Below, piece after piece: positions 1 through 9,665 of a stretch of 64,000 nucleotides of DNA. Origin of the DNA: an uncultured Rhodospirillaceae bacterium (GTDB lineage Bacteria > Pseudomonadota > Alphaproteobacteria > Rhodospirillales > Rhodospirillaceae); assembly GCA_943787205.1 (NCBI GenBank), contig CALSLN010000011.1:36237-100236 (forward strand), written 5' to 3'. How positions within the stretch are numbered: the first letter of the stretch is position 1; the number at the start of each line of letters is the position of its first letter. The notes beneath the pieces are model-generated. The model made no database searches. It saw nothing but the letters and a program-made list of their open reading frames with translations, and had not been told where the DNA came from. A program made the translations under genes and the position numbers.

Positions 1-69
1 GGCGCTCTTTTGATTGCTGATGACGTAAGTCAAACTGTCTGGCGCGTTACATACGACGGTGGTTCTTGA
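1..69 (+). CDS. C-terminal tail of a sorbosone/glucose dehydrogenase-like protein (partial)
   Basis: The window opens inside a reading frame of 22 codons that ends in TGA at 67-69. The tail reads GALLIADDVSQTVWRVTY, which resembles the last blade strand of soluble PQQ-type sorbosone/glucose dehydrogenases (their C termini often carry a 'LLVADD..G..IWRV.Y' pattern). Only the tail is visible, so substrate and cofactor cannot be judged. The stop codon overlaps the ATG of the next gene by one base (TGATG), which suggests translational coupling with the ASCH gene that follows. Family call is by C-terminal similarity only. Confidence 0.5.
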   Translation, partial: GALLIADDVSQTVWRVTYDGGS

Positions 70-540
70 TGGAAAAAACTGCAGCAACTGACGCGTATTG
101 GAACGCAGCCAAAGCCTCCAGTGCGTCAATTGGCGAGGATTATTGGGTTCGCCGCATCGGGGCCAACAAACCAGTCGTTGATAATATTCTTGCTCTTGTT
201 CTTAGCGGCGAGAAGTGCGGCACATTTGGATTGAAACACCTATTGGACCGACAGCCCTGGCAATGGCCCAACGATGGGCGGAGAGGCGGTTGTTGTTGAT
301 ATGGACGGTGTTCCACACGCCATCGTCCGGACATTACAGCTAACGCCGGTTGCATATAAAGATATCACCGAAGACCATTTAACCATTGAAGGTCCAGGAG
401 CCCGCCAGCTTGATCGATGGCAAGAGATTCATTGGCCCTACTGGTCCGCATTGCTAGAGCCGCATGGCCTCGAGCCAAGCGCCGACATGATCGTGATGGT
501 TGAGCACTTTGAACTGATCTATTCGAAGACGTCGGCTTGA
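69..540 (+). CDS. ASCH-domain protein 1 (single-base frameshift)
   Basis: Two overlapping frames (69-299 and 274-540) together encode one ASCH (PUA-like fold) protein of about 156 residues. The first frame carries the ASCH signature region SGEKCGTFG; the second carries the remaining strands and the motif W-x-x-I-H-x-x-Y-W, which recurs in the two paralogues at 1451 and 1958. Reading GGG at 276-278 as GG joins the frames as ...WPNDGGEAVVVDMDG.... ASCH domains are known or predicted to bind RNA or modified nucleotides; the substrate here is unknown. The ATG at 69 overlaps the preceding stop. The break is either a sequence error or a recent inactivation; otherwise both frames look intact and free of stops. 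Confidence 0.7.
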
Positions 541-560
541 AATGATGCCAATACGGCGAC

Positions 561-1406
561 TTGGGTCGGCCGACCGACCCTCAAGTCGATCTTTTTCTAA
601 AGTCTCATCGCGCGTCATCTATGTTCTTGCGCACAAACATTCATCACGCTGGACTGCAAGATGGCGCAGAGCGCTATCACGGCCTCTATATGGGCGCGTT
701 TGACGGAGACCGCCTGACTGATATTGCGGCCCATTTTTGGAATGGCCACATCATCCTTCAAGCGCCGACTTTGTCGTCAGAGATAGCGGTAGCTGTTGCA
801 CAAGAATCTGGCCGGAGCGTCATCGGCATTCTCGGCCCGTGGGCACAGGTCAAAGCAGCGGAGCACCATGTTGATCTTGATCGCAATCGTTTGGGTAAGG
901 TTGTTCCAGAATATTTGTACACACTGAATTTGGAGGCTCTTGAATTTCCGAAAGCTCTGTCACGTGGAGACGTACACCACCGTTTTGCCACGGTGTTAGA
1001 CCTTCCAATTCTTGTGGCTTGGCGACGTGTTTATGACCGCATCACTATGGGTTTTCCTGATCACGCAATCGATGACGTGCGTAACCGAGACATGTTGGCT
1101 GGGATGATCGAAGAGCAGTGCCTTTGGGTGCTTGAGCACAAGGGGGCGCTTGTCGCCGTTTCTGCGTTCAGTGCTGCGTTGCCCGACACCGTACAAGTCG
1201 GCGGTGTGTTTACGGATGACTCCCAGCGTGGCCAGGGATACGCGCGATCGCTGGTCGCTGGGACACTCAGGGATGCTCACCGAAGCGGTGTCGCGGATGC
1301 TATTTTGTTCACCGAAGCAGATAATTTCCCCGCACAACGTGCCTATGAATCCCTCGGTTTCGTTCGTGCCGGTGATTACGGTATGGTGGCCTTAGATCCA
1401 GCCTGA
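561..1406 (+). CDS. GNAT-family N-acetyltransferase
   Basis: A protein of about 281 residues with a C-terminal GNAT domain (acetyl-CoA binding loop near DDSQRGQGYARSL, then FTEADNFPAQRAYESLGF, the usual beta4-alpha4-beta5 pattern). The N-terminal half (FLKSHRASSMFLRTN, WNGHIILQAP) matches two-domain acetyltransferases of unknown substrate. The frame opens with TTG at 561. A better start may be ATG 542 or 545: frame 542 gives MMPIRRLGSAD, a typical GNAT opening, and dropping one C from GACCGACC at 571-579 fuses it to DPQVDLFLKSH. If so this gene carries a frameshift like its neighbours. It sits between ASCH paralogues on the same strand, probably in one transcript. Confidence 0.75.
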   Translation: MGRPTDPQVDLFLKSHRASSMFLRTNIHHAGLQDGAERYHGLYMGAFDGDRLTDIAAHFWNGHIILQAPTLSSEIAVAVAQESGRSVIGILGPWAQVKAAEHHVDLDRNRLGKVVPEYLYTLNLEALEFPKALSRGDVHHRFATVLDLPILVAWRRVYDRITMGFPDHAIDDVRNRDMLAGMIEEQCLWVLEHKGALVAVSAFSAALPDTVQVGGVFTDDSQRGQGYARSLVAGTLRDAHRSGVADAILFTEADNFPAQRAYESLGFVRAGDYGMVALDPA

Positions 1407-1450
1407 TGTGATGAATGGGTGCACAGAATTAAAATAAGGGGGAGATAGAA

Positions 1451-1965
1451 ATGACGCGTACTCTAGTAATTGGTGGTGGAGGCCCGGCTCTGCCTAGTGA
1501 TTCTGACTTAGATGTTTTTTGGGCGGAAGCCTGCGCCGCTGTTCCTGAACTCGGTGCTGATCATCAAGTGCGATCTCTCGGGATTGATGAAGAAACGACC
1601 GGTATGATTTTGGACTTTATTAATGCGAAGACGAAGATCGCCACGTTTAGTTTGCCGTGGGTTATGGAGGCCGAAGGACATCCTGAAACGAAGCCGGGCA
1701 CGCCTGTCATTTTGACAGGTTATGACGGTGCACCGCGCGCAGTAGTGCGCATCACAGACATACGCGGCACCACGTTCGGTGAGATCGGCCCCGCTGAGAC
1801 AGGTCTTGATGGCCCGCCCGTTCAAGACCCTGAAGTTTGGTTCCGCTCCATCGTGACTATTGGAACGGACTCTTAGAGAAGTATGGAAAGAGTTGTACCG
1901 ACGATATGCCGGTCTTGGTTGAGCCGTTTGATGTCGTCTACTTTAAGGATTCTAAGGATGCGTAG
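1451..1965 (+). CDS. ASCH-domain protein 2 (single-base frameshift near the 3' end)
   Basis: The ATG at 1451 follows GGGGGAGAT, a good ribosome site. The open frame runs 141 codons, then stops at 1876, but the frame ending at 1965 continues with HRDYWNGLLEKYG...DDMPVLVEPFDVVYFK, clearly the missing ASCH C terminus (compare YWSALLEPHG...MIVMVEHFELIYSK in paralogue 1). One base missing within 1843-1848 (CGCTCC for CGCCTCC) restores W-F-R-L-H-R-D-Y-W, the same W-x-x-[IL]-H-x-x-[YF]-[WF] motif as the other two copies. The signature region is NAKTKIATFS. No signal peptide is seen. The restored protein is about 171 residues. Its end overlaps the start of paralogue 3 by 8 bases. Confidence 0.7.
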
Positions 1966-2473
1966 ACTTTTTCTCACAGCCTTATTTCTTGGTTTCGCAC
2001 CGTTTGCCGTCAGCGCTGATTCTGTCTCGGAGTTTTGGCAAGGGGTGTGAGTCTGCATTAGACTCGAAGCCTGCTGACGGTTTTTATCGTGTGCGGTCAA
2101 TTGGAGGCGCGCCGAAAACCACGGACGTCATAACCAAATTGATTCTTCAAGGTGATAAGACGGGTACGTTTACGTCTCCCTGGATGTTTCAGGGGGACCG
2201 ATCTATCACGCCGGAAGTTGGGGCTTACTCTGTCTTGACCGATTCAGAAAACACACCTCGTGCGGTTTTGCAGACGACAGAACTTCTGTCGTTGCCATTC
2301 AACCGCATTACAGAGAGGGAGACCGCCGTTGATGGTCCGGCCGTGCGCCACTTGAGATCTGGCGGCCTATCCACGTTACCTTCTTTACCAACGAGCTTGA
2401 AAAGATTGGCAAGACGTTTGCTGAAGATATGCCTGTCACCGTCGAGAAATTTAAAGTGGTGTGTAACGATTAG
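1958..2473 (+). CDS. ASCH-domain protein 3 with N-terminal signal peptide (two frameshifts)
   Basis: The ATG at 1958 opens MRRLFLTALFLGFAPFAVSA, a clear signal peptide (two Arg, hydrophobic core, AVSA cleavage site). After SEFWQG the frame stops at 2050; the next frame continues as CESALDSKPADGFYRVRSI and carries the ASCH signature QGDKTGTFTS. Reading GGGG at 2042-2045 as GGG joins them. A second break near 2354 (one G missing in CTTGAG) separates PAVRHL from EIWRPIHVTFF...EKFKVVCND, which ends at TAG 2471-2473. Both joins restore homology to the two upstream ASCH copies. An exported ASCH protein is unusual, because the domain is normally cytoplasmic and nucleic-acid related; its role is unknown. 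Confidence 0.65.
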
Positions 2474-2506
2474 GCAGCCTAAGCACTAGGAAACCAAAAC
2501 GGCATC

Positions 2507-2526
2507 GCAGACTTTCGAGTCTTTTT
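2507..2526 (+). terminator. Short UUCG hairpin with T run after the ASCH cassette
   Basis: AGACT (2509-2513), tetraloop TTCG, AGTCT (2518-2522), then TTTT to 2526. It lies about 35 bases after the stop of ASCH protein 3 and before the convergent alkB end. The 5-bp stem is short, but a UUCG loop and T run fit an intrinsic terminator. Confidence 0.45.
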
Positions 2527-2539
2527 GGATCTCTTTCAT

Positions 2540-3169
2540 CTAAAGGGCTTTGCGGAAGGTCAGGCTAATTCGTCCATCCAGGTTTGGGAGCGGGCTGCTA
2601 CCAGGGTATATTTTTCGGATACCGTGAAACCGCATACGACTTTCGCCCCCCATAATCACGATGTCGCCGCTTTCCACCAAAATACTCTGTGATGGACCGG
2701 ACCTTTTTTCGCCACCGATGAGGAAATCCGCCGCCGCTCCCAGGCTTATGGTCACGATTGGATGTGCAAAATCCGCCTCATCCTTGTCTTGATGCAAGCC
2801 CATCTTCGCGCCTTTGACATAGTGGTTGACCAGGCAGGCATCGGGTTCGAATCCCTCCGCCGATGTGCCGCCTAACGTAGATTTTAGAGTATCCAAAAAG
2901 AGTTTCGGCATGTCGGGCCAGGGCTTGCCGGATCGAGGATCATTTTCGGTGTAACGATAACCTTTGCTGTCACTCCACCAGCCGACGGCTCCACAGTTCG
3001 TGATTTCTGCCGAGTAGATCCCCCCGGATTTCGTCGTTGGATGTCTGAATTCTGCGCTTTTTGAAACTAATTGAGTGGCGTTGGCCAGGTCGCGCTGGAG
3101 GGTGCTATCCAGGCGGTTCTTGAGGTGAAAGATGCCGATTGGCAGTGCTGTTGGGAATAGATCGTCCAT
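2540..3169 (-). CDS. alkB: AlkB-type alkylated-DNA repair dioxygenase
   Basis: A 209-residue 2-oxoglutarate/Fe(II) dioxygenase of the AlkB family, which removes methyl lesions from DNA or RNA bases by oxidative demethylation in the cytoplasm. Visible family features are N115-H116-Y117, the iron ligands H126 and D128 in GLHQDKDE, the distal ligand H182 in RMRFHGIRKI, and the 2OG-binding arginines in GRISLTFRKAL (R200, R206). The length matches E. coli AlkB. The gene is divergent from dnaK across 214 bases and converges on the ASCH cassette. No Ada box or LexA site is evident. The AlkB subtype cannot be fixed from sequence alone. Confidence 0.92.
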   Translation of the reverse strand: MDDLFPTALPIGIFHLKNRLDSTLQRDLANATQLVSKSAEFRHPTTKSGGIYSAEITNCGAVGWWSDSKGYRYTENDPRSGKPWPDMPKLFLDTLKSTLGGTSAEGFEPDACLVNHYVKGAKMGLHQDKDEADFAHPIVTISLGAAADFLIGGEKRSGPSQSILVESGDIVIMGGESRMRFHGIRKIYPGSSPLPNLDGRISLTFRKAL

Positions 3170-3218
3170 TGGTCCCTTTAAACGCGCTCAAACTCTTGAA
3201 AAAAGAGTCTTTTCTCCT

Positions 3219-3250
3219 GTTGCGGGGCTTTCCACCACCCCCTATATACC
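3219..3250 (+). promoter_or_regulatory. Candidate heat-shock (RpoH-type) promoter of dnaK
   Basis: The alphaproteobacterial RpoH consensus is roughly CTTG-N17/18-CYTATNT. Upstream of dnaK, GTTG at 3219-3222 is followed after 18 bases by CCTATATACC at 3241-3250. The -10 half matches well; the -35 half has one mismatch. No CIRCE inverted repeat is present. A second element, CTTGAA at 3195, is too far from a -10 to fit. Confidence 0.35.
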
Positions 3251-3377
3251 CCTCGACCCTAGCGGACGAACCGGAACTCTTAAAACGGGCTGGTTTGGAT
3301 GCTTTGACAGACCTTTGGGGGATACCCCACAGCGCCGAAATCGGGCTCGGGATGTCCGCCTTAACAAGAAGGAATAA

Positions 3378-5298
<1,921 letters not shown>

Positions 5299-5360
5299 CG
5301 CGTTTATTGCTTTATCAGTTCGTATTCATTCAATGATGTGTTCACCCGCATTGACGCATA

Positions 5361-5387
5361 CCATCCAGCCCCGTTTTGGCTGGATGG
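5361..5387 (+). promoter_or_regulatory. Perfect hairpin between dnaK and dnaJ
   Basis: CCATCCAGCC (5361-5370) and GGCTGGATGG (5378-5387) are perfect inverted repeats around a 7-base loop. No T run follows, so this is more likely a transcript-stabilising or attenuating hairpin that sets dnaK above dnaJ than a simple intrinsic terminator (inference). Confidence 0.5.
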
Positions 5388-5418
5388 CGTTGCGTGCCAG
5401 TAAGCAGGAATTCTAAGG

Positions 5419-6558
5419 ATGTCGAAGCGCGATTATTATGACGTGCTTGGTTCTTCTAAAAGTGCGTCTGGTGATGAGCTAAAAAAAGCCTATCGCAAGC
5501 TGGCGATGAAGTTTCACCCTGACCGCAATCCGGGTGACAAAAAAGCTGAACAAAACTTCAAAGAACTGAACGAAGCCTACGAAGTGCTCAAAGATGAGCA
5601 AAAGCGTGCGGCTTATGATCAATATGGACATGCTGCCTTTGAACAAGGCGGCGGCCCTCGCGGTGGTGCCGGCGCTGGTGGATTCGGCGGCGGCTTTGCA
5701 GACATCTTTGATGAGATGTTTGGCGATATCATGGGTGGGCGCCGCGGTGGTCAAGGCCGCGGCCAGTCCCGTGGGCAAGATCTCCGTTACAATATGGAGG
5801 TCAGCCTTGAGGATGCCTATAACGGCAAGAAAGCCACCATTACTGTTCCGTCATCCAGCTCTTGCGAAGCTTGTGATGGCACTGGCGGTAAAGATGGAGC
5901 TGCTCCAGACACATGTTCATCTTGTGGTGGCGCTGGAAAGGTACGAACCCAACAGGGCTTCTTTACCGTAGAGCGCACTTGCCCAACATGCGGTGGTGCA
6001 GGTCGTGTCATCAAAAATCCATGCGGTGAATGCCGTGGGGCCGGTCGAACACGCAAAGACAAAACCCTTGAAGTCACGATCCCACCAGGTGTTGAAGACG
6101 GTACGCGTATCCGTTTAGCGGGTGAGGGCGAAGCGGGCCTGAACGGTGCCCCATCGGGTGATCTCTATATCTTCCTTGGCCTCAAGGCACATCGATTATT
6201 CCAGCGTGACGGCGCAAATTTGTATATGCGCGTCCCAATATCAATGACGATTGCAGCTCTCGGCGGTGATGTCGAAGTGCCGACAATTGAAGGCGGAAAG
6301 GTTCGTGTTTCGATTCCGCAAGGGTGTCAGAACGGGCATCAATTCCGCTTACGCGGAAAGGGAATGAACGTTCTCCGATCGACTGCTCGTGGAGACATGT
6401 TCTTAGAGGCTGCTGTTGAAGTTCCGGTTAATCTGACGTCGAAGCAAAAAGAACTTTTGCGCGATTTTGAAAAAGACAGTGATCAGAAAACGTATAGCCC
6501 AGAGGCACAGGGTTTCTTTGATAAGATCAAAGACTTCTTTGAAGACCTGGCAGACTAA
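5419..6558 (+). CDS. dnaJ: Chaperone DnaJ (Hsp40, type A)
   Basis: A 379-residue co-chaperone that stimulates the DnaK ATPase and delivers unfolded clients. The J domain spans residues 1-70 with H33-P34-D35. A Gly/Phe-rich linker follows ([17 protein letters not shown]). Four CxxCxGxG zinc repeats are complete: [24 protein letters not shown] and CGECRGAG. The C-terminal client-binding domains are intact. The ATG follows AAGCAGGAATTCTAAGG. It is probably co-transcribed with dnaK through the intergenic hairpin. It converges with the next gene, with no bases between the two stop codons. Confidence 0.97.
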   Translation: MSKRDYYDVLGSSKSASGDELKKAYRKLAMKFHPDRNPGDKKAEQNFKELNEAYEVLKDEQKRAAYDQYGHAAFEQGGGPRGGAGAGGFGGGFADIFDEMFGDIMGGRRGGQGRGQSRGQDLRYNMEVSLEDAYNGKKATITVPSSSSCEACDGTGGKDGAAPDTCSSCGGAGKVRTQQGFFTVERTCPTCGGAGRVIKNPCGECRGAGRTRKDKTLEVTIPPGVEDGTRIRLAGEGEAGLNGAPSGDLYIFLGLKAHRLFQRDGANLYMRVPISMTIAALGGDVEVPTIEGGKVRVSIPQGCQNGHQFRLRGKGMNVLRSTARGDMFLEAAVEVPVNLTSKQKELLRDFEKDSDQKTYSPEAQGFFDKIKDFFEDLAD

Positions 6559-7224
6559 CTAGAGTTTTCCAGTTAAGCGCTGTGACCACGTTAACTTACG
6601 GGGTGCGCTTTCTTCTCCGTCCAGATACGTCCAAAAAAATGACATTGTATACTTTACATCGCTTGTCGGGCTGATGCCTTGGTGTAAATGCGTCCAATAG
6701 GGTGGAAACACGACAATCTTACCCGCTTCAGGCCTGACTTTAAGACCTTGATGGGCAAATTCTGTTTCACCGCCATCTTTAATATCAGACAGGTACAGTA
6801 GGCAGGCGATCACACGCTCCGCTGAATCCATGCCAGCGTTGTCTGCATGCCACTTGAATCCCTGGCCCGGATCGACCCGTTCGATACGAGGGTAACGGCA
6901 CCCAACGCGACCAGATTCTAGATGCTCAGTTAAGGCAGGGAACTGCGACGCATATTCTGCGACAGCTTTAGCAATAGCGCTGTGTGTTTGAACAACCACA
7001 TCTTTCCAGTCGTCCATTGCATCATTGAGAAATAAAATCGTACCGCTTCGGCTTGGGTGTTCAGTTTTATGTGTTCGTCCTACTGTCGATGGATGCCGCC
7101 GGTCATCGGCCTCGAATCGATCAATGATCATCTGACAGTATTCAGGCCCAAGCCTATTTGGGTATGCCTCGACAAAGGAGGGTATTTTTTTGCCACGATT
7201 CCCACCGTATTTCACTTGCGTCAT
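6559..7224 (-). CDS. Prolyl-4-hydroxylase-like 2OG-Fe(II) dioxygenase
   Basis: A 221-residue protein of the P4H/2OG-FeII_Oxy family. The iron ligands are H126 and D128 (FKWHADNAG) and the distal H181 in HQGISP; K191 (KYTMSFFW) is placed to bind 2-oxoglutarate. The family hydroxylates proline or other residues in peptides, or small molecules. No signal peptide is seen, so it should act in the cytoplasm. It is divergent from a GT41 glycosyltransferase across 41 bases, and a methyltransferase follows that gene. A similar set occurs at 46.7-52.7 kb. The substrate is unknown; hydroxylation ahead of glycosylation is an inference from context. Confidence 0.8.
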   Translation of the reverse strand: MTQVKYGGNRGKKIPSFVEAYPNRLGPEYCQMIIDRFEADDRRHPSTVGRTHKTEHPSRSGTILFLNDAMDDWKDVVVQTHSAIAKAVAEYASQFPALTEHLESGRVGCRYPRIERVDPGQGFKWHADNAGMDSAERVIACLLYLSDIKDGGETEFAHQGLKVRPEAGKIVVFPPYWTHLHQGISPTSDVKYTMSFFWTYLDGEESAPRKLTWSQRLTGKL

Positions 7225-7265
7225 CTACCCTAGACTGTAACGGATTTCTCTGGTTTTAGTGAAGA

Positions 7266-8861
7266 ATGCTAGAAAAATTACACCACTGGTTGCGCCGAAT
7301 AACCGACAAAGTTCCCAAGGCGAGAGCCTCTGCCGACACGTTTCTACTTGACCAAGTCAACAATCTCATCGAGCTCATTCCGTCTTCGATAGAAGAGGGC
7401 ACACACGCACAAGAGTTACTCGCGCAGACTTTATATGAAACGGGATTGGCGAACCTCAGTAGTGGTTTTCCAGCCAGTGCTGCGCGGGCTTTGTCATCCG
7501 CCCAAAGTCTTGGTTTTGATGCGCCGGCCTTTGATTACAATTTAGCGCTGGCGTACAGCAGAAGTGGCCAAGCCGTGCAAGCCCACACCAGTTTCGAGCG
7601 GGCGCTATCGAAGCCGTTCATTGATAGTGTGGGAGACGGGTACCACTTACGGAATGCTTATGCCCTTGAGGACATGGATCTTGAGGCCTTACAGCGGATT
7701 GCCGGCCGATGGGCTGATCGACACATAAATCAAATCCAACCGCGCCAGCATCATGATCGGCAACCTGCCGAAGGAAACTTGCGGGTTGGTTTGATGTCAG
7801 CGCGGTTCAGTCGTCATGCTGTCGGCTTTTTGACACTCGCGGGGTTGGAAAATGTTAACAGAGAAAAGATTGAATTTATCCTCTATGCAAATCGTTCGCC
7901 GGAGGATGATTACACGGCCCGTTTTAGAGCCCTCGCGTCAACGTGGAATGACATTACCGATTTGGACGACGACGATGCTGCACAGCTCATTCATTCGCAC
8001 CAGTTGGACATCCTTATAGATATGGCCGGTCATTCTGCGGGGGGACGTATGGGTGTTATTGCGCGGAAGCCGGCACCCGTCCAGGCGAAATGGGCGGGCG
8101 GACAACACGGAACAACTGGGATTTTGGCACTGGACTATTTTGTAACCGACGGTGTCGAGACCCCTGAAGGTCATGATCCGTACTTCTTTGAAACACCAAT
8201 GAGGCTACCCAACGCCTACGCCTGTTATTCGCCACCGCCAGATGCTCCGCCCGTGCAATCACTCCCAGCGCTCTCAAATGGCCAGGTCACGTTCGGTTGT
8301 TTCAATAACATTGCAAAGCTGAGTGATGGAACGATTAAGGCATGGGCCGATATCTTAATCGCCGTGCCAGACAGCAGGCTTATTCTAAAACACCTAGCCT
8401 TAGCTGAGAAAGAAACATGCGACCGGATTGCGGAGCAATTCTTGGCACGGGGCATTTTACCGGGCCGTGTAGAGATGCGACCACCAACAGATCAAGTTTC
8501 CCATCTAGAGTCCTACGGTGACATTGATATTGCGCTCGACCCATTTCCTTGGAGCGGCTGTGTCACCACGTGTGAAAGCTTATGGATGGGTGTGCCCGTT
8601 TTAACGTTACCAGGGCTTGCCTTTTGCCATCGCCATTCCGCGAGTTTTCTTTCTGCAGCTGGGCTTAGTGACTGGGTCTGTACAGATCTCGAAGAGTACA
8701 TTCGAAAGGCTATCGATTACGCGGGCGACTTTCGCCGTCTAGAAGCGGTACGACGAACCTTAAGAGATGATGTTGCTGGCTCCCCTCTCTGTAACGCTCA
8801 GATGTTCGCAAGAGATTTCGAAGCGATGCTCTACAAGATGGCCGATACCAAAAAAACCTAA
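7266..8861 (+). CDS. GT41 (OGT/SPINDLY-like) glycosyltransferase
   Basis: A 531-residue protein with a short helical-repeat N terminus (about residues 30-150, degenerate TPR) and a C-terminal Glyco_transf_41 catalytic domain. Family landmarks are LRVGLMSARFSRHAVGF, GHSAGGRMGVIARKPAPVQ, FGCFNNIAKLSDGTIKAW, and LDPFPWSGCVTTCESLWMG, the nucleotide-sugar binding end (compare 'LDT.PY.GGTTT.DAL..GVP' in OGT). The usual HPxTxG loop reads GGQHGTTG here. Known relatives add GlcNAc, fucose or other sugars to Ser/Thr/Asn of proteins. Donor and acceptor are not predictable. It is flanked by a dioxygenase and a methyltransferase; two longer paralogues lie at 46.7-51.0 kb. Confidence 0.85.
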   Translation: MLEKLHHWLRRITDKVPKARASADTFLLDQVNNLIELIPSSIEEGTHAQELLAQTLYETGLANLSSGFPASAARALSSAQSLGFDAPAFDYNLALAYSRSGQAVQAHTSFERALSKPFIDSVGDGYHLRNAYALEDMDLEALQRIAGRWADRHINQIQPRQHHDRQPAEGNLRVGLMSARFSRHAVGFLTLAGLENVNREKIEFILYANRSPEDDYTARFRALASTWNDITDLDDDDAAQLIHSHQLDILIDMAGHSAGGRMGVIARKPAPVQAKWAGGQHGTTGILALDYFVTDGVETPEGHDPYFFETPMRLPNAYACYSPPPDAPPVQSLPALSNGQVTFGCFNNIAKLSDGTIKAWADILIAVPDSRLILKHLALAEKETCDRIAEQFLARGILPGRVEMRPPTDQVSHLESYGDIDIALDPFPWSGCVTTCESLWMGVPVLTLPGLAFCHRHSASFLSAAGLSDWVCTDLEEYIRKAIDYAGDFRRLEAVRRTLRDDVAGSPLCNAQMFARDFEAMLYKMADTKKT

Positions 8862-8873
8862 AAAGTTTTTAGG
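8857..8873. terminator. Palindrome over two convergent stop codons
   Basis: CCTAAAA-AGT-TTTTAGG spans the stop codons of the GT41 gene (8859-8861) and the convergent methyltransferase (8869-8871). The 7-bp A/T-rich stem preceded by an A run could act as a weak two-way terminator. Stem strength is low. Confidence 0.25.
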
Positions 8874-9570
8874 GCTGATTATTTGCGACCCAGCGCATCA
8901 GCAGAGCAGGATGGACGAGGGCAAGTGCGGCTAAGTTTGTGACGGATATGGGCTCTATATCAGTGTGTTGTGCAAGGGCTGTGTCATTAAGAAACAGGAT
9001 TACGTTCTGTCTCAGCCACCAAAAGACGTCATCGTTGCCCCAGATCGTTGGCCGAATTGAATCAATGGCGCTGTATCCACGATCCTTAAATTTGAGAGCC
9101 CAATAACTCTGCCATTGTTCATTAACGTGTCCACGCCCGCCCTGAAAGGGAACAGCGGCGGAGAACAGCACGACGTCGCCATGCCGGGTGAGGTTATCAA
9201 TAAATGTGTCCGCAGCGCTTTCAGGTAGGTGCTCTGCAACTTCGAGACTAGTGACGAGATCGTATCTACGCCCAAGATCTAAGGGCTTATCCAACTCTTG
9301 AGCCATGAACTGTGATTTGGGTATCGATAGTGCATCACCATCAATCCAAGGTCCGTCAACGCCTTGTATTTCATCTGCTCCAAGTTCCTTGCACACCCGA
9401 AGCCATGCGCCGTGCCCGCATCCAACATCTAATACAGTTGATGGATTGAAGGTTTGAAAGAGTGGGCCGAGAATGATGCGCGCTGATGTTATTCGTGCCT
9501 CAGCGTTGGCATCAAGCATGGCGTTATAGCCAGCTTGCGTTGACGTTGGTGAGGCTTTGTTTTGGTCCAT
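8869..9570 (-). CDS. Class I SAM-dependent methyltransferase
   Basis: A 233-residue Rossmann methyltransferase. Motif I is VLDVGCGHGAWLRV (residues about 45-58), motif II acidic residue lies in IQGVDGPWIDG, and motif IV/post-I region is YDLVTSLEVAEHLPE. Such proteins methylate small molecules, sugars or proteins; the segment after EHLPE (GRGHVNEQWQSYW) resembles methyltransferases found in polysaccharide clusters. It is convergent with the GT41 gene and divergent from dapB. Acceptor unknown. Together with the neighbouring dioxygenase and glycosyltransferase it may form one modification set. Confidence 0.8.
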   Translation of the reverse strand: MDQNKASPTSTQAGYNAMLDANAEARITSARIILGPLFQTFNPSTVLDVGCGHGAWLRVCKELGADEIQGVDGPWIDGDALSIPKSQFMAQELDKPLDLGRRYDLVTSLEVAEHLPESAADTFIDNLTRHGDVVLFSAAVPFQGGRGHVNEQWQSYWALKFKDRGYSAIDSIRPTIWGNDDVFWWLRQNVILFLNDTALAQHTDIEPISVTNLAALALVHPALLMRWVANNQP

Positions 9571-9614
9571 CGGTTTAGTATAGAGACCTGACGTGCAGAT
9601 AAAACCTTTTAGAC

Positions 9615-9626
9615 TTGTGCTATAGT
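9615..9626 (+). promoter_or_regulatory. Extended -10 promoter for dapB
   Basis: TTGTGCTATAGT ends with TATAGT at 9621-9626, preceded by TG-C, the extended -10 pattern. It lies 40 bases before the dapB ATG. No convincing -35 is seen. Confidence 0.4.
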
Positions 9627-9665
9627 GTCCTCATTGTTTTCGTCACATCCGGAGTGTTTTTATAC

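Noticed and set aside
69..2473. Toxin-antitoxin or phage-defence island at the left end
   Set aside because: ASCH and GNAT proteins occur in such systems, but there is no small toxin/antitoxin pair, nuclease or other defence marker, and no mobile-element borders.
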